The notes under the pieces: generated by a model
What the model saw: the letters and a program-made list of their open reading frames with translations, nothing else
Database searches by the model: none
What the model was told of the DNA's origin: nothing
NCBI RefSeq assembly: GCF_037963835.1
Contig: NZ_CP150145.1
Location: 496,001 to 560,000, forward strand
DNA: 64,000 nt
Direction: 5' to 3'
Source: Paenibacillus sp. FSL H8-0332
Lineage (GTDB): Bacteria > Bacillota > Bacilli > Paenibacillales > Paenibacillaceae
Position numbers and translations under genes: made by a program
Shown here: positions 35,318 to 44,679 of the stretch, piece after piece
Layout of the letters: each line of letters begins with the position of its first letter
How positions within the stretch are numbered: position 1 is the first letter of the stretch

Positions 35318-35398
35318 CTTGGCCGGGGGCCGGCGGAGGGATAATATGATAGTATAGAGGTACATTTATTTTCCCGTAGGGGTAGAAAAGAGCGTATC

Positions 35399-36157
35399 AT
35401 GAGAATCATCATTTCACCTGCCAAAAAGATGAAGACGGACACGGATTTCCTGGAATCCCGCCAGGCTCCGCAGTTCTTAAGTGAGTCACAGACGCTCCTG
35501 GCCCTGCTCCGTAAGCTCAGTTACGCAGAAGCCAAGGCGCTGTGGAAATGCAATGATGCTATTGCTGCGCTGAATATGCAGCGGATTGAAGAGATGGACC
35601 TCACCCGGAATCTGACCCCGGCGATCTTCGCCTATGAGGGCATCCAGTACCAGTACATGGCGCCGGGGATTTTTCAGACGGAGGAGCTGGACTATCTGCA
35701 GCAGCATTTGCGGATACTGTCCGGGTTCTATGGCATTGTCCGGCCGTTCGACGGGGTGGTCCCTTACAGGCTGGAGATGCAGGCCAAGCTGGGCGGGCCG
35801 GGCTTCAGTACCCTCTATGAGTTCTGGAACAGAAGATTAGCGGACCAGCTGTTCGCGGAGAGTGACACTATAGTGAATCTAGCCTCCAAGGAATACAGCA
35901 AGTGCATCTCTCCGTACTTGAGGAGCCATGTCCGGATGGTTAGCGTTGTATTCGGGCAGGAGATCGGCGGCAAGGTGGTGGAGCGGGCGACGCTGGTCAA
36001 AATGGCCAGAGGCGAGATGGTCCGGTTCATGGCGGAGCAGCAGATTACCAGCGTCGAGGAGATTCAGGGCTTCAGCGGGTTTGATTTCCGGTATGAAGCG
36101 GCCTTGTCGGACGAGAACACGTATGTGTTCGTTCAGGCCAAGCATGACAAAGAGTAG
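35399..36157 (+). CDS. yaaA: YaaA-family peroxide stress protein
   Basis: A 252-residue YaaA/UPF0246 protein. Characteristic stretches are MRIIISPAKKM at the N-terminus, LTPAIFAYEGIQYQYM and LSGFYGIVRPFDGVVPYRLEM. E. coli YaaA limits free iron during peroxide stress and binds DNA; the same role here is by family. Full length and intact. The ribosome binding site (GGGGTAGAAAAGAG) is weak. Probably a single-gene unit. Confidence 0.93.
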   Translation: MRIIISPAKKMKTDTDFLESRQAPQFLSESQTLLALLRKLSYAEAKALWKCNDAIAALNMQRIEEMDLTRNLTPAIFAYEGIQYQYMAPGIFQTEELDYLQQHLRILSGFYGIVRPFDGVVPYRLEMQAKLGGPGFSTLYEFWNRRLADQLFAESDTIVNLASKEYSKCISPYLRSHVRMVSVVFGQEIGGKVVERATLVKMARGEMVRFMAEQQITSVEEIQGFSGFDFRYEAALSDENTYVFVQAKHDKE

Positions 36158-36233
36158 ACTGATAGAGCAAGCAGTATATAGGGTAATCTTGAAGATGGTG
36201 GAAGCACCGGATTCGGGGTTACCCTTTGGTTTG

Positions 36234-36263
36234 TTGCGGGCGGAAGCTCGCTTTTTGTAAAAT
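36234..36263 (+). promoter_or_regulatory. Candidate sigma-A promoter for the helical-repeat protein
   Basis: TTGCGG (36234-36239) and TAAAAT (36258-36263) are 18 bases apart, 36 bases upstream of the start codon. The -35 is weak. Confidence 0.35.
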
Positions 36264-36299
36264 AAGGATTAACTCAGAACATATTCAGGAGGAGGACTT

Positions 36300-39200
36300 A
36301 TGATTAGGAGACGAGACCCACTTACCAAACAGCGCTTACTGAAGGAACTGGATGCACTGGGGTATTCCGATAGAATCAGAGCAATCACAGGATTAGGCCG
36401 GGATCACCTGGGGTCCCGGGAATACTCACAGTTACTTACCTCCTTACTGGAGGGCGGGGCTTATGAGTCGCGTCTGGCCCTGATGGGGGCGATCGCCACG
36501 CTGGATGCTTCTGTGATCGGCTCTGCGCTCCATCATCCTATGGCGAGCATCAGGAATATGGCTGCGGGCCTGCTGCCCAAAGTCGCCTCAGCCGAAGAGA
36601 TCGAACGCGAGCTTCCGCAGCTGTCACAGGACTGCCGCCGCAAGCTGCTGCGTACGGTTGCCCTGATGAACCGCCAGGAGCTGGCGGAACGGCTATTGCC
36701 TGTGGTACAGGCCGGGTGGGGCCCGGAGGAAGCGGCGATTGTGCTGCAGGCCTGCTCTGCGGCAACCGTCCGCGCGCGGCTTGTCGAGCTGGGGTACGCC
36801 ATTAAGGATTGGAAAAAACTGGCCAGCCGCCATCTGGAAGTGGTCGCTGAGTGCTTCACCAGAGAGCTGGAAGCAGCCCCGCTTAGGGCCAAGGGGATGG
36901 TCTGGTCGCGCTTCTCCTCCGCGATGGAGCAGCTGTCCAATCACAAGCCTGACCTGGTGCTGGCCTATGCAGTGAACCATGGACCGGCAGACATGCTGCC
37001 GCCTTCGCTTAAGGCGAATCTCGGCATACTGATGCGCCTGAGACCAGGCGCGGTGTATGAGCTGCTGATCCGGACGCAGACGCGTGGTGAGCTTATGAAT
37101 TATGGTCTGCCTGAAGCTGTGCTTAAGCGGGCGAAGCTCCTGACCATGGACCAATGGTCGCAGCTTGCCAAGCTGCTGGCGGACCAGCCCCAGCATGTGG
37201 CGCGGCTGCTGGAGCATCTTGCGCCATCTAAGCGCCAGGAGATTTTCGATGCTGTGTATGAGGAGGAGAAGCGCCGGGAGTGGATTTTTCCGGAGAGGTT
37301 ACTGTATGTATTGCCACATGCGCTGCGTGATCGGGAGGCTGCCCGGATGTTGGGTCTGCGTGAGATCAGGGAGAACCGGGAGCGCTCCCTGCGCATCACC
37401 GCCGCCCGCTCAATTCTTCAGGTCCGTGAGCAGCTTGAGCAGGCAACCCGGGTATCGAATGCCGACGAACGCGCTACGGCGCTGATGCAGCTGATCCGCA
37501 GCACGGTTCTGGCAAGGCAGGGCATGGATGCTACACTGCTGACCTTAAGCCGTATCCGTAATGATCAGGACCCTGTGCGGAGCGCGGTGTTCAAGGAGCT
37601 GTCGGAGAGTCCGGCGTCTGTATACGAGGCTGCTCATGTCCCTGCGCTTACTGTGCTGGTGGACAGTGTAATTGATGCCAGAGACACCTCCTACGGTACT
37701 AGGTACTCTGTGCAGCAATTGGCCTTTTCGATTCTGCGCCATCATGCGGCGGAGCCGGGCAGGGAGCTGTTCAAGTTCGCGCTGAACACGCTCCAGAAGC
37801 TGGCGAAGCAGGATGGGCAGCTCTCGCTGCCACCCCTTGCGAAGAATATGCCGCGGGGTGTGGAAGAGATCATTTTCAGCGGAATCTATGCTTATGCTGC
37901 ACAGGCGGGCAAGAGAGAAAACTATGATTTGGTGCTGAGCCTGGCGAATTCTATTGGCAAAAGGGGGCACGGGATCGTTAAGCTACAGCAGCTCTTACGG
38001 GAAGCTGCCCGAGCCAAAACAGAGGCAACCGCAATACAGGCAACCAGGCTCTGGCTGAAGCCGCTGCAGACGCGCGATGAACGGGTGAAGGAACTGCTGG
38101 ATGCAGATCCATCGTATATTACCATCTACGAGGTGTTCGTGCATCTGCATCTGAAGCGTCAGGAATGGCTGGACCCTTATCTGTCGGGGGCTGCGATCAA
38201 GGGCAAGTTCCTCTCAGGCAAAACGGTATATTCTGTTCCGGCTGCGGACGGATTCCACCGCTGGCTGCCGCGCCAGCAGGAGGCGTATGGCTCCCTGTTG
38301 AGCATCATTGCCTTCGGCCCCAAGTACAGCTTGTTTGAACGTTCGCGGGCGATCAGAATTATGGCAAGTATGCCGGATGTGAATCCGGAGCGTCTGTATG
38401 TGCTTGTTCAGGACAAGGAGGTGGCTGTGGCGGAGGCAGCGCTTCATGCCCTGTCCCTGCTGGAGGAGCCGGAGAAATCCTTACCTGTGCTGCTGGAGCA
38501 TCTGGATAGCGACCGGGCACGTGTAGCGATGTACTCCATCCCGAGGTGCATCCGCCGGGTCAGTCCGCAGCAGCTGTCTCAGGCATTGAAGGCGCTGCTG
38601 AGCCGGGAGAAGCTGAAGATCACCGTCCGCAAGGAAGCCATCCGCCTGCTCGGTGCGTATAGAAGTGAGGATAGTCTTCCGCTGCTCTTGAAGGAATTCG
38701 CTAAGCCTGCTGTGCATAAGGATGTGGTGATTGCTATAGGGCATGCTGCCAGAGGGCTGCTGGACGATGAACGGAGCTGGGAGGTGCTGCGTGCCATCGC
38801 GGCTTCTCCAGAGCGTGATATCGCAGTGAGCTTGTTACACCAGCAGCCTGATGCCCTTCCGCTTGCCTACAGACCGCGCTATCTGGACTTAATCATAGAG
38901 ATTGCCGATCATCCGGATGTATCCGTCAGCAGCCAGGCTTATAGTTCCATGAAGTGGTGGACAAGCGGTTATGAAGGCACTGTTGCGGCAACTGCGGCCC
39001 AGGCGGTTGCGGGTCTGAAGGACAGCTCGGGCTGGGAGTTTGCGATGATAACACTGATTGAAGCCGCCCGGGACGGCAAGGTGAATGCGGTTGTGGCCGG
39101 GATCTGCCGTCAGCTGGCGGCTACCGCCATAAGGCAGGAATGGAATGCAGCGGCGGATAGAGACCTGCCGCACCGGCAGCGCCTGCAGGTGCTCATCAAC

Positions 39201-39683
39201 CAGCTTACCGGTCTGCCCAGGAGTACAAGGGTGCAGCTTACCCCGTTGTACCTGGAGCTAACCGATATTCTGGCCGCTGATGAGACATTACAACAGCTGG
39301 TCCTGACCTTATATATTGCAGTGATCGATTGGAGTAAGGCAGAGGAAGCGTCCGTGTATGTGAAGCGGATCGTGCAGGAGGTCACCCGTCAGCCGCAGCT
39401 CTTGAGCGAGGTGTATCGCGGGCTTGCCGCTAGCCTGGAGAACAGTGCCGGATACTGGACACCGGAGACACTGCTTGAGATTGTGGATGTGCTGCGGGCA
39501 GAACCGTCTTATGAAGCGCCGTATCTTGGACTGTCCTTACTGGAAGCAGCGGGAAGCGCGCTGCGCTGGAGCCCGGAACCGTCAGAGCGTCTGCGGGACT
39601 ACAGGAATCATGCGAATCCCGCAGTCCGCTCGCAGGCGCTGAATATTTGGACGGCGAGGGAGTCCCGGCTGTTCATGCTATAA
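36300..39683 (+). CDS. Giant HEAT-like alpha-helical repeat protein, function unknown
   Basis: A 1127-residue protein with no signal peptide, membrane helix or catalytic motif. Almost the whole length is Leu/Ala/Arg-rich paired helices resembling HEAT-type repeats. Examples are AAGLLPKVASAEEIERELPQ, AVAEAALHALSLLEEPEKSL, VRKEAIRLLGAYRSEDSLPL and ISPHERDIAV-type segments in the last third. ATG 36300 has AGGAGGAGG six bases upstream. It is a single gene. Such solenoids usually scaffold protein-protein contacts. I do not recognise a named family. Confidence 0.8.
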   Translation: MIRRRDPLTKQRLLKELDALGYSDRIRAITGLGRDHLGSREYSQLLTSLLEGGAYESRLALMGAIATLDASVIGSALHHPMASIRNMAAGLLPKVASAEEIERELPQLSQDCRRKLLRTVALMNRQELAERLLPVVQAGWGPEEAAIVLQACSAATVRARLVELGYAIKDWKKLASRHLEVVAECFTRELEAAPLRAKGMVWSRFSSAMEQLSNHKPDLVLAYAVNHGPADMLPPSLKANLGILMRLRPGAVYELLIRTQTRGELMNYGLPEAVLKRAKLLTMDQWSQLAKLLADQPQHVARLLEHLAPSKRQEIFDAVYEEEKRREWIFPERLLYVLPHALRDREAARMLGLREIRENRERSLRITAARSILQVREQLEQATRVSNADERATALMQLIRSTVLARQGMDATLLTLSRIRNDQDPVRSAVFKELSESPASVYEAAHVPALTVLVDSVIDARDTSYGTRYSVQQLAFSILRHHAAEPGRELFKFALNTLQKLAKQDGQLSLPPLAKNMPRGVEEIIFSGIYAYAAQAGKRENYDLVLSLANSIGKRGHGIVKLQQLLREAARAKTEATAIQATRLWLKPLQTRDERVKELLDADPSYITIYEVFVHLHLKRQEWLDPYLSGAAIKGKFLSGKTVYSVPAADGFHRWLPRQQEAYGSLLSIIAFGPKYSLFERSRAIRIMASMPDVNPERLYVLVQDKEVAVAEAALHALSLLEEPEKSLPVLLEHLDSDRARVAMYSIPRCIRRVSPQQLSQALKALLSREKLKITVRKEAIRLLGAYRSEDSLPLLLKEFAKPAVHKDVVIAIGHAARGLLDDERSWEVLRAIAASPERDIAVSLLHQQPDALPLAYRPRYLDLIIEIADHPDVSVSSQAYSSMKWWTSGYEGTVAATAAQAVAGLKDSSGWEFAMITLIEAARDGKVNAVVAGICRQLAATAIRQEWNAAADRDLPHRQRLQVLINQLTGLPRSTRVQLTPLYLELTDILAADETLQQLVLTLYIAVIDWSKAEEASVYVKRIVQEVTRQPQLLSEVYRGLAASLENSAGYWTPETLLEIVDVLRAEPSYEAPYLGLSLLEAAGSALRWSPEPSERLRDYRNHANPAVRSQALNIWTARESRLFML

Positions 39684-40020
39684 CCGCATATGCAGGATGG
39701 GCCAAGGCTTACCTTGCTCATCCTGCTCGGAGCGGCCGTAGACGTGAAAGCCTAAATGTTCATAGAAGCCGGCAGCCTGGGGATTGTCTTCGTTCACATC
39801 CACAGCATGCACATTCAGAGCGTGTATGACATAGTTCCCAGACTTTTGCCTATCCCCTGTCCCCGGGCAGCCGGGTCTACGAACAGCATTTCAATCTTCT
39901 GATCCTGAACGCCGATGAAGCCGAACGGCTGCCCCTCGGGATCGGTATATACAAGCAGATGCTGGATCTCTGCGATTCCTTGCTGGACTAGGGGACGCAG
40001 GTCTTCAATCCTGCGGGGTG
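39678..40020 (-). pseudogene. GNAT acetyltransferase remnant (truncated, frameshifted)
   Basis: Reading leftward, one frame gives RPLVQQGIAEIQHLLVYTD, GFIGVQDQKIEMLFVDP and ARGQGIGKSL, which includes the acetyl-CoA motif (R/Q)xxGxG/A. A shift near 39825 leads to a frame with NVHAVDVNEDNPQAAGFYE and GRSEQDEQGKPWPILHMRL, then TAG. The N-terminal third is missing. The stop overlaps the end of the convergent helical-repeat gene. From 40021 to 40255 I see no gene. Confidence 0.7.
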
Positions 40021-40255
40021 ATTATAGCATACGGCAATCGGAGGAGAAGACAACTGCTCTTCGCCGGGGTCCGCCGTTCTTGGAACCAGGAATCCGAAAA
40101 GAATAATGACGAAACTCCCAATCATTGGTACAATAGAATCATCATAGTGAAAATATTCACAAGTAAAACAGTCAGATGATTGCCAAAACGGGTGTGATTA
40201 CATATTATATGTATACAGATTATAAAGTACATTTGTAAAAGTCGGAGGAATCCAA

Positions 40256-41383
40256 ATGGCGACACATCGCTTGAACAGTATGGAAGTTAAAAAGATGAAC
40301 CGAAACGCCATTTACCGATACCTGTTTCACCGTGAGGCCACTTCCATTCAGGAGATCGCGCAGGCGCTAAGTCTAAGTCTGCCCACCGTGACACAGAATC
40401 TTAAGGAGCTGCAGGAACGCGGGCTGATTGCGGAGACCGGGCTGTATGAATCCACCGGAGGGCGTAAGGCCAAGTCGATGGCCTGCAACAGTACAGCGCG
40501 ATATGCCGTCGGGCTGGATGTCACCCTGAATCATGTGGGGATTGTCATCATTGACCTGAGCGGCAGAATCATCAAGAATGTCAGAAATCACTTTCCGTTT
40601 GCGAATGAAGACACCTACTTCCAGGGGGTCGGCAAGCTGGTGGAGGATTTCGTAGAGGAATGTCAGCTGGACCGCGGCCGGATTCTGGGAGTAGGCATTG
40701 CGTTGCCTGCGATACTCTCCGGTGACCGGCAGACGGTGAGCTATGCTACGGTCATTGATTTCAAGGGAGGGAGCGTCCGGCGGTTTGCCGAATACATTCC
40801 TTACCCCTGTGTTCTGAGCAATGATGCGAATGCGGCGGGACTCACTGAACTGTGGGGAGAGCAGGACATGCATAGTGTGGTCTATCTGTCCCTTAACAAT
40901 AGTGTGGGCGGTTCCATTATCGTTAATAACGAGATCTATGCGGGACAGAACCACCGCAGCGGAGAGTTCGGGCATATGACGCTTGTGCCTGAAGGGCGTG
41001 CCTGTTATTGCGGACAGAAGGGCTGTGTAGATGCCTATTGCTCAGCGGGAATTCTCTCGGATAGCACGGGGGGCAGCATTCCGGAATTCTTCCGGCTGCT
41101 GGGAGAGGGTAAGGAGCAGCAGCAGGCCATCTGGCAGAAATATCTTAGCTATCTGGTGATCACGGTGAACAACCTGCGAATGCTGTACGACTGCGATGTG
41201 ATTCTCGGCGGCTATGCCGGAGCTTACATGGAGGAATACATCGATGAACTCCAGGCGCTGGCAGCGCGCAAGAACACTTTCGAGCAGGACGGCTCCTATC
41301 TGCGGGTCTGCAAATATAAGCTGGAAGCCACCGCTGTAGGCGCTGCCCTGGAGCTGGTAACTGAATTTATATACAGTATCTAG
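40256..41383 (+). CDS. ROK-family transcriptional regulator
   Basis: A 375-residue NagC/XylR-type repressor. An N-terminal winged helix (SIQEIAQALSLSLPTVTQNL) precedes a sugar-kinase-like ROK domain with the zinc motif CYCGQKGCVDAYCS and the sugar-binding stretch HRSGEFGHM. ATG 40256 has GGAGG seven bases upstream. It probably represses carbohydrate genes until a sugar binds. The polyol dehydrogenase gene downstream, 246 bases away beyond a likely terminator, is the only obvious neighbouring target. Confidence 0.9.
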   Translation: MATHRLNSMEVKKMNRNAIYRYLFHREATSIQEIAQALSLSLPTVTQNLKELQERGLIAETGLYESTGGRKAKSMACNSTARYAVGLDVTLNHVGIVIIDLSGRIIKNVRNHFPFANEDTYFQGVGKLVEDFVEECQLDRGRILGVGIALPAILSGDRQTVSYATVIDFKGGSVRRFAEYIPYPCVLSNDANAAGLTELWGEQDMHSVVYLSLNNSVGGSIIVNNEIYAGQNHRSGEFGHMTLVPEGRACYCGQKGCVDAYCSAGILSDSTGGSIPEFFRLLGEGKEQQQAIWQKYLSYLVITVNNLRMLYDCDVILGGYAGAYMEEYIDELQALAARKNTFEQDGSYLRVCKYKLEATAVGAALELVTEFIYSI

Positions 41384-41427
41384 ATCTGTGGTTACTTTTA
41401 CCCTAATAGAACACCTGCTTTTCCCCG

Positions 41428-41487
41428 CTCCTCCAGAAGAGGGACATTGCTGCAACTGCGGCCCTGTCCTTCTCCGGGGGAGTTTTT
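41428..41487 (+). terminator. Probable terminator after the ROK gene
   Basis: CTCCTCCAGAAGAGGGAC pairs imperfectly with GTCCTTCTCCGGGGGAG, which is followed by five T. Several mismatches and a long loop make this less certain. Confidence 0.45.
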
Positions 41488-41629
41488 GTTGACTTCATCC
41501 TAATTCGGATTATAATCTTATTTAAATAGTTTTATAAAAGTATATTATTGAATAGTTGAAGAAGGCAGAAGTCTTGAAGTAACAGTAGTTTTTATAAGAG
41601 TACCTAATGTTCCTGAGGAGGAGAAACGG

Positions 41630-42670
41630 ATGAAGAACAGAGCTTTTTATATGACGGATTTGAAAAAGATGCAAATGAAGGACACAGAGATGCCTATCAC
41701 CCGGGAGGGCGAGGTGATTGTGAAGCTGGAGGTTGTCGGCATCTGCGGCTCGGATGTGCATTACCTGGAGCATGGCCGGATCGGTGATTTCGTGGTGGAC
41801 GGAGATTTCATTCTGGGGCATGAGTGCGCCGGGGAAGTGGTGGAGCTTGGCCCTGGTGTGAAGCATCTGAAGGTGGGGGACCGGGTGGCGCTGGAGCCTG
41901 GTGTGACCTGCGGACAGTGTGAATTCTGCAAAAGCGGCAAATATAATCTGTGCCCGGATGTACAGTTTTTGGCGACTCCGCCTTACCATGGCTGCCTGAT
42001 GGACTATATCGCTTACCCCGAGAACATGGCGTTCAAGCTGCCGGATAATGTCTCGTCAGAAGAGGGCGCGTTGGTAGAGCCGCTGGCGGTGGGACTCCAT
42101 GCTGCGGCGCAGGGCGGCATTAAGCTGGGAGACCGGGTTGTGATTCTGGGAGCGGGCTGTATCGGACTGGTTACACTACTGGCCTGTAAGGCTTATGGGG
42201 CTACGGAGATTGTGGTGGTGGACATCATCGAGAAGCGGCTGGAAGCAGCGATGAAGCTAGGGGCTACGCGTGTCATCAACGCCAAGGAGGAGAATGTGCT
42301 GGAGGTAATCGCTGCTTGGACAGATGGCGCGGGCGTGGATAAGGTCATCGAGACGGCAGGCAGCGAGCATACAGTGAAGCAGACCCCTTATCTGGTCAAA
42401 AGAGGCGGAACCATCGTCCTCGTAGGCCTCGCAGCCAAGGATATCATCGACTTTAACTTCATGCAGATTATGTTCAAGGAAGCCGACATCAAGTCGGTAT
42501 TCCGATACCGCAACCTGTATCCGGCAGCCATTGGCGCCATCTCAGACGGCAAAATCGATGTCAAGGGCATCGTCACCCACGAATTTGGCTTTGAGGAGAC
42601 GCAGAAGGCCTTCGATTACGTGATCGACAATAAGGAGGATGTAGTCAAGGTTGTAATTAAGATGGGCTGA
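41630..42670 (+). CDS. Zinc-dependent polyol (sorbitol/xylitol) dehydrogenase
   Basis: A 346-residue medium-chain dehydrogenase. It has catalytic zinc ligands in GICGSDVHYLEHG and GHECAGEV, a structural zinc loop with four cysteines in GVTCGQCEFCKSGKYNLC, and the NAD-binding motif VILGAGCIGLV followed by VVVDI. These match the sorbitol/xylitol dehydrogenase branch (GutB-like), which oxidises polyols to ketoses with NAD. ATG 41630 has TGAGGAGGAG upstream. The exact polyol is uncertain. It is the last gene of host-like composition before the AT-rich island. Confidence 0.88.
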   Translation: MKNRAFYMTDLKKMQMKDTEMPITREGEVIVKLEVVGICGSDVHYLEHGRIGDFVVDGDFILGHECAGEVVELGPGVKHLKVGDRVALEPGVTCGQCEFCKSGKYNLCPDVQFLATPPYHGCLMDYIAYPENMAFKLPDNVSSEEGALVEPLAVGLHAAAQGGIKLGDRVVILGAGCIGLVTLLACKAYGATEIVVVDIIEKRLEAAMKLGATRVINAKEENVLEVIAAWTDGAGVDKVIETAGSEHTVKQTPYLVKRGGTIVLVGLAAKDIIDFNFMQIMFKEADIKSVFRYRNLYPAAIGAISDGKIDVKGIVTHEFGFEETQKAFDYVIDNKEDVVKVVIKMG

Positions 42671-42729
42671 AGAGAGAAGAGGCAGACGGTGGATGATTAG
42701 AAAAATAGTTAGATATTAGAATAGTATAT

Positions 42730-42758
42730 AGCTGCCCATTAGCGGGGCGGCTTTTTTT
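42730..42758 (+). terminator. Intrinsic terminator after the polyol dehydrogenase
   Basis: AGCTGCCC pairs with GGGCGGCT (one G-T pair) across seven bases, with a run of seven T. It lies 59 bases after the stop codon. Confidence 0.8.
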
Positions 42759-43303
42759 GTATTTGGCCGATTATGAGAGGGATAGATCCAGTATGAAAAG
42801 ATGATATGAAATACGCGACGATCAATGGGATAGAATAAAATACTTACTCCGTCTCGAACGGAAAAAAACATGGTGTTCGGGCCATCTTTGAAAGAGGTAC
42901 AAATTAAGTTTCGTAGTTGGCAAAAGGCTGGCGTATGGGGAACGGTTTGGAGGCAAAGGGGGCAGCGATTCCAGTCCATTGGATGCTCGAGAGCTGGAAT
43001 AGGTGGAATAAGTTTACGCCTTTGTGTTCCCATGGAATCTTCATTTTAGAAAGTTTCCGAGTCTGAAATTATTAGTTGAACCTATATGATAGAAAACAAA
43101 AAAAAGAGAATAAGCTGGTTGTTTTGTAAACTGCAGGAATGGATCGCTGGTTTTGCCCGAAAATTGAGTTTACAAATCAAAGGGGGATATCTTAAAACCG
43201 ATATTAATGTAATATTCTGTAGACAATTGTATAATAATGTTTTATAATGAAAAAAATTAAATGGATAAATAATACTTAAATACAATGAGGAGGGATTTGT
43301 AGT

Positions 43304-43396
43304 TTGTATTTAGTTAAAAATTTATTTTTTTACTTTTTTGTATATTTTATATGTATTATTATGACTGCAACATTATCAATTCATAAGAGGGGCTAA
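43304..43396 (+). CDS. Possible 30-residue hydrophobic peptide
   Basis: A TTG start with GAGGAGGG (43287-43294) nine bases upstream opens a 30-codon frame: a Lys near the start, a strongly hydrophobic Phe/Tyr/Ile stretch (LFFYFFVYFICII), and a basic end (HKRG). It looks like a single membrane-spanning or exported peptide. A second short frame (43408-43443, starting MNLQYFRFK) follows after AAGGTGG. The strong site in otherwise empty AT-rich DNA is the only support. Confidence 0.3.
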   Translation: MYLVKNLFFYFFVYFICIIMTATLSIHKRG

Positions 43397-43558
43397 GGTG
43401 GTATGAAATGAATTTACAATATTTTCGATTTAAGTTGTGGTGAATCAAAATATGGGGGCCGCTCGCTATGTTGTATCCTATTCTCTTTATTATCTTTACC
43501 TAGAGCTCGACTGTGAATGGCTTTCCGTTTCTACCATATGACAACGTTTTCTTTCCTG

Positions 43559-43588
43559 TTGACTTTCTTTTTTTATTGTTATTTTAAT
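43559..43588 (+). promoter_or_regulatory. Candidate promoter of the island genes
   Basis: TTGACT (43559-43564) and TTTAAT (43583-43588) are 18 bases apart, about 180 bases before the first island gene. In such AT-rich DNA this may be a chance match. Confidence 0.3.
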
Positions 43589-43769
43589 CAGGAGAACATT
43601 CATTATTGCATGCCGTTTTAATTACTTTTGTACTGGATTCAAAAGTAAAGATCGCTTCTCTTTTCATACTAGGCATGTTGAGCCGCTTCACATGTGGAGT
43701 GTGTGTACGTGCCAATATTATGAGGTAATCATACAATTATAAAATTAATTAGAGAGTAGGTAGTCAGGT

Positions 43770-44660
43770 ATGAAGAAACATGTCCTTAGACTATGTTCTG
43801 TAGTCTCATCAGATTTAGAATTATTCCCGTTTTTTATAGATCACTATAAAAAAATGGGAGTTGATTATTTTCACATAATTTTACATTTGCCTGAGGATAT
43901 GAGTCATTTAATCGATGAAAAACTATTAGTTTTTCAAGAACAAGGAATAACTCCGGAAAAAATATATACAGGAAATTGGAGTGGTGCAAAATCAACGTCG
44001 TTGATAAATGAAGTGAAGAATAAATATAACGATGATTGGTTTATTATTGCTGATTCAGATGAATTTCAAGTTTATCCAAATGATATAAAAGAAATAATTA
44101 ACTCTAAAAATGTTGATTATATTTCAGGTTGTTTTTTAGATAGATTTGCAGAAGATGGGGATTTACCCTTAATAAATTATGATAAATCAATATGGGAACA
44201 ATATCCGATATGCAGTTTTTTTGCTTTTCCTATTGCTTATTCATGGCCCTATAAAATAACCGCATGTAAAGGATACATACCGTTGAGTGAAGGTAACCAC
44301 CATGTACTTATTACTGAGGAGCATCTAATGGAAAATGAAATAATTTGCCAAGTTCATCATTTCAAATGGACAGGCTCGTTTATTAGTAAAACCCTTAAGA
44401 AACTTAATCAAGAATCTGATGGAGAATGGGGAGATGATTTTTACCCATTTTATGGTGACGAGCTAAGACGGACTTTAGACTATTTAAAAAAAAATAACAA
44501 TAAGTTTGATATTAGTTCTGAATTATTAAGAGTTGAATATTCTCCTGAACCTAAATATGAAGGTTATTCGAAATGGTATGAGATAGCACATAAATTAGAA
44601 AGCTGGGATAAGCAAGATAGAGACAAATTTATAGCTACTTTATTACAAAAGAATTTGTGA
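43770..44660 (+). CDS. Glycosyltransferase, Glyco_tranf_2_4-like
   Basis: A 296-residue GT-A-like protein. The N-terminus SDLELFPFFIDHYKKMGVDY is typical of the Glyco_tranf_2_4 group, and IIADSDEFQVY supplies the Asp-rich nucleotide-sugar/metal motif. ATG 43770 has a modest site (TAGGTAGTCAGGT). Cytoplasmic, no membrane helix. It is the first gene of the AT-rich cluster and lies 19 bases before the exporter genes. The donor sugar and acceptor are unknown. Confidence 0.75.
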   Translation: MKKHVLRLCSVVSSDLELFPFFIDHYKKMGVDYFHIILHLPEDMSHLIDEKLLVFQEQGITPEKIYTGNWSGAKSTSLINEVKNKYNDDWFIIADSDEFQVYPNDIKEIINSKNVDYISGCFLDRFAEDGDLPLINYDKSIWEQYPICSFFAFPIAYSWPYKITACKGYIPLSEGNHHVLITEEHLMENEIICQVHHFKWTGSFISKTLKKLNQESDGEWGDDFYPFYGDELRRTLDYLKKNNNKFDISSELLRVEYSPEPKYEGYSKWYEIAHKLESWDKQDRDKFIATLLQKNL

Positions 44661-44679
44661 AAAAAGAGGTGCACCCTAC

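Larger units (their letters stand above)
42760..43769. other. 1-kb non-coding junction, host DNA to AT-rich island
   Basis: Composition changes from host-like to very AT-rich between about 43.05 and 43.3 kb. I see no intact gene of normal size, tRNA, integrase or inverted repeat ends. The only supported items are two very short open frames (43304 and 43408) and a candidate promoter near 43559. Confidence 0.6.

Noticed and set aside
34097..35365. 422-codon minus-strand frame opposite the double GyrI-like gene
   Set aside because: The plus-strand frame has a good ribosome binding site and internal duplication; the minus frame shows only shadow composition.
42716..43033. 105-codon minus-strand frame in the junction region
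   Set aside because: No ribosome binding site, no domain, and it overlaps the terminator of the polyol dehydrogenase gene.
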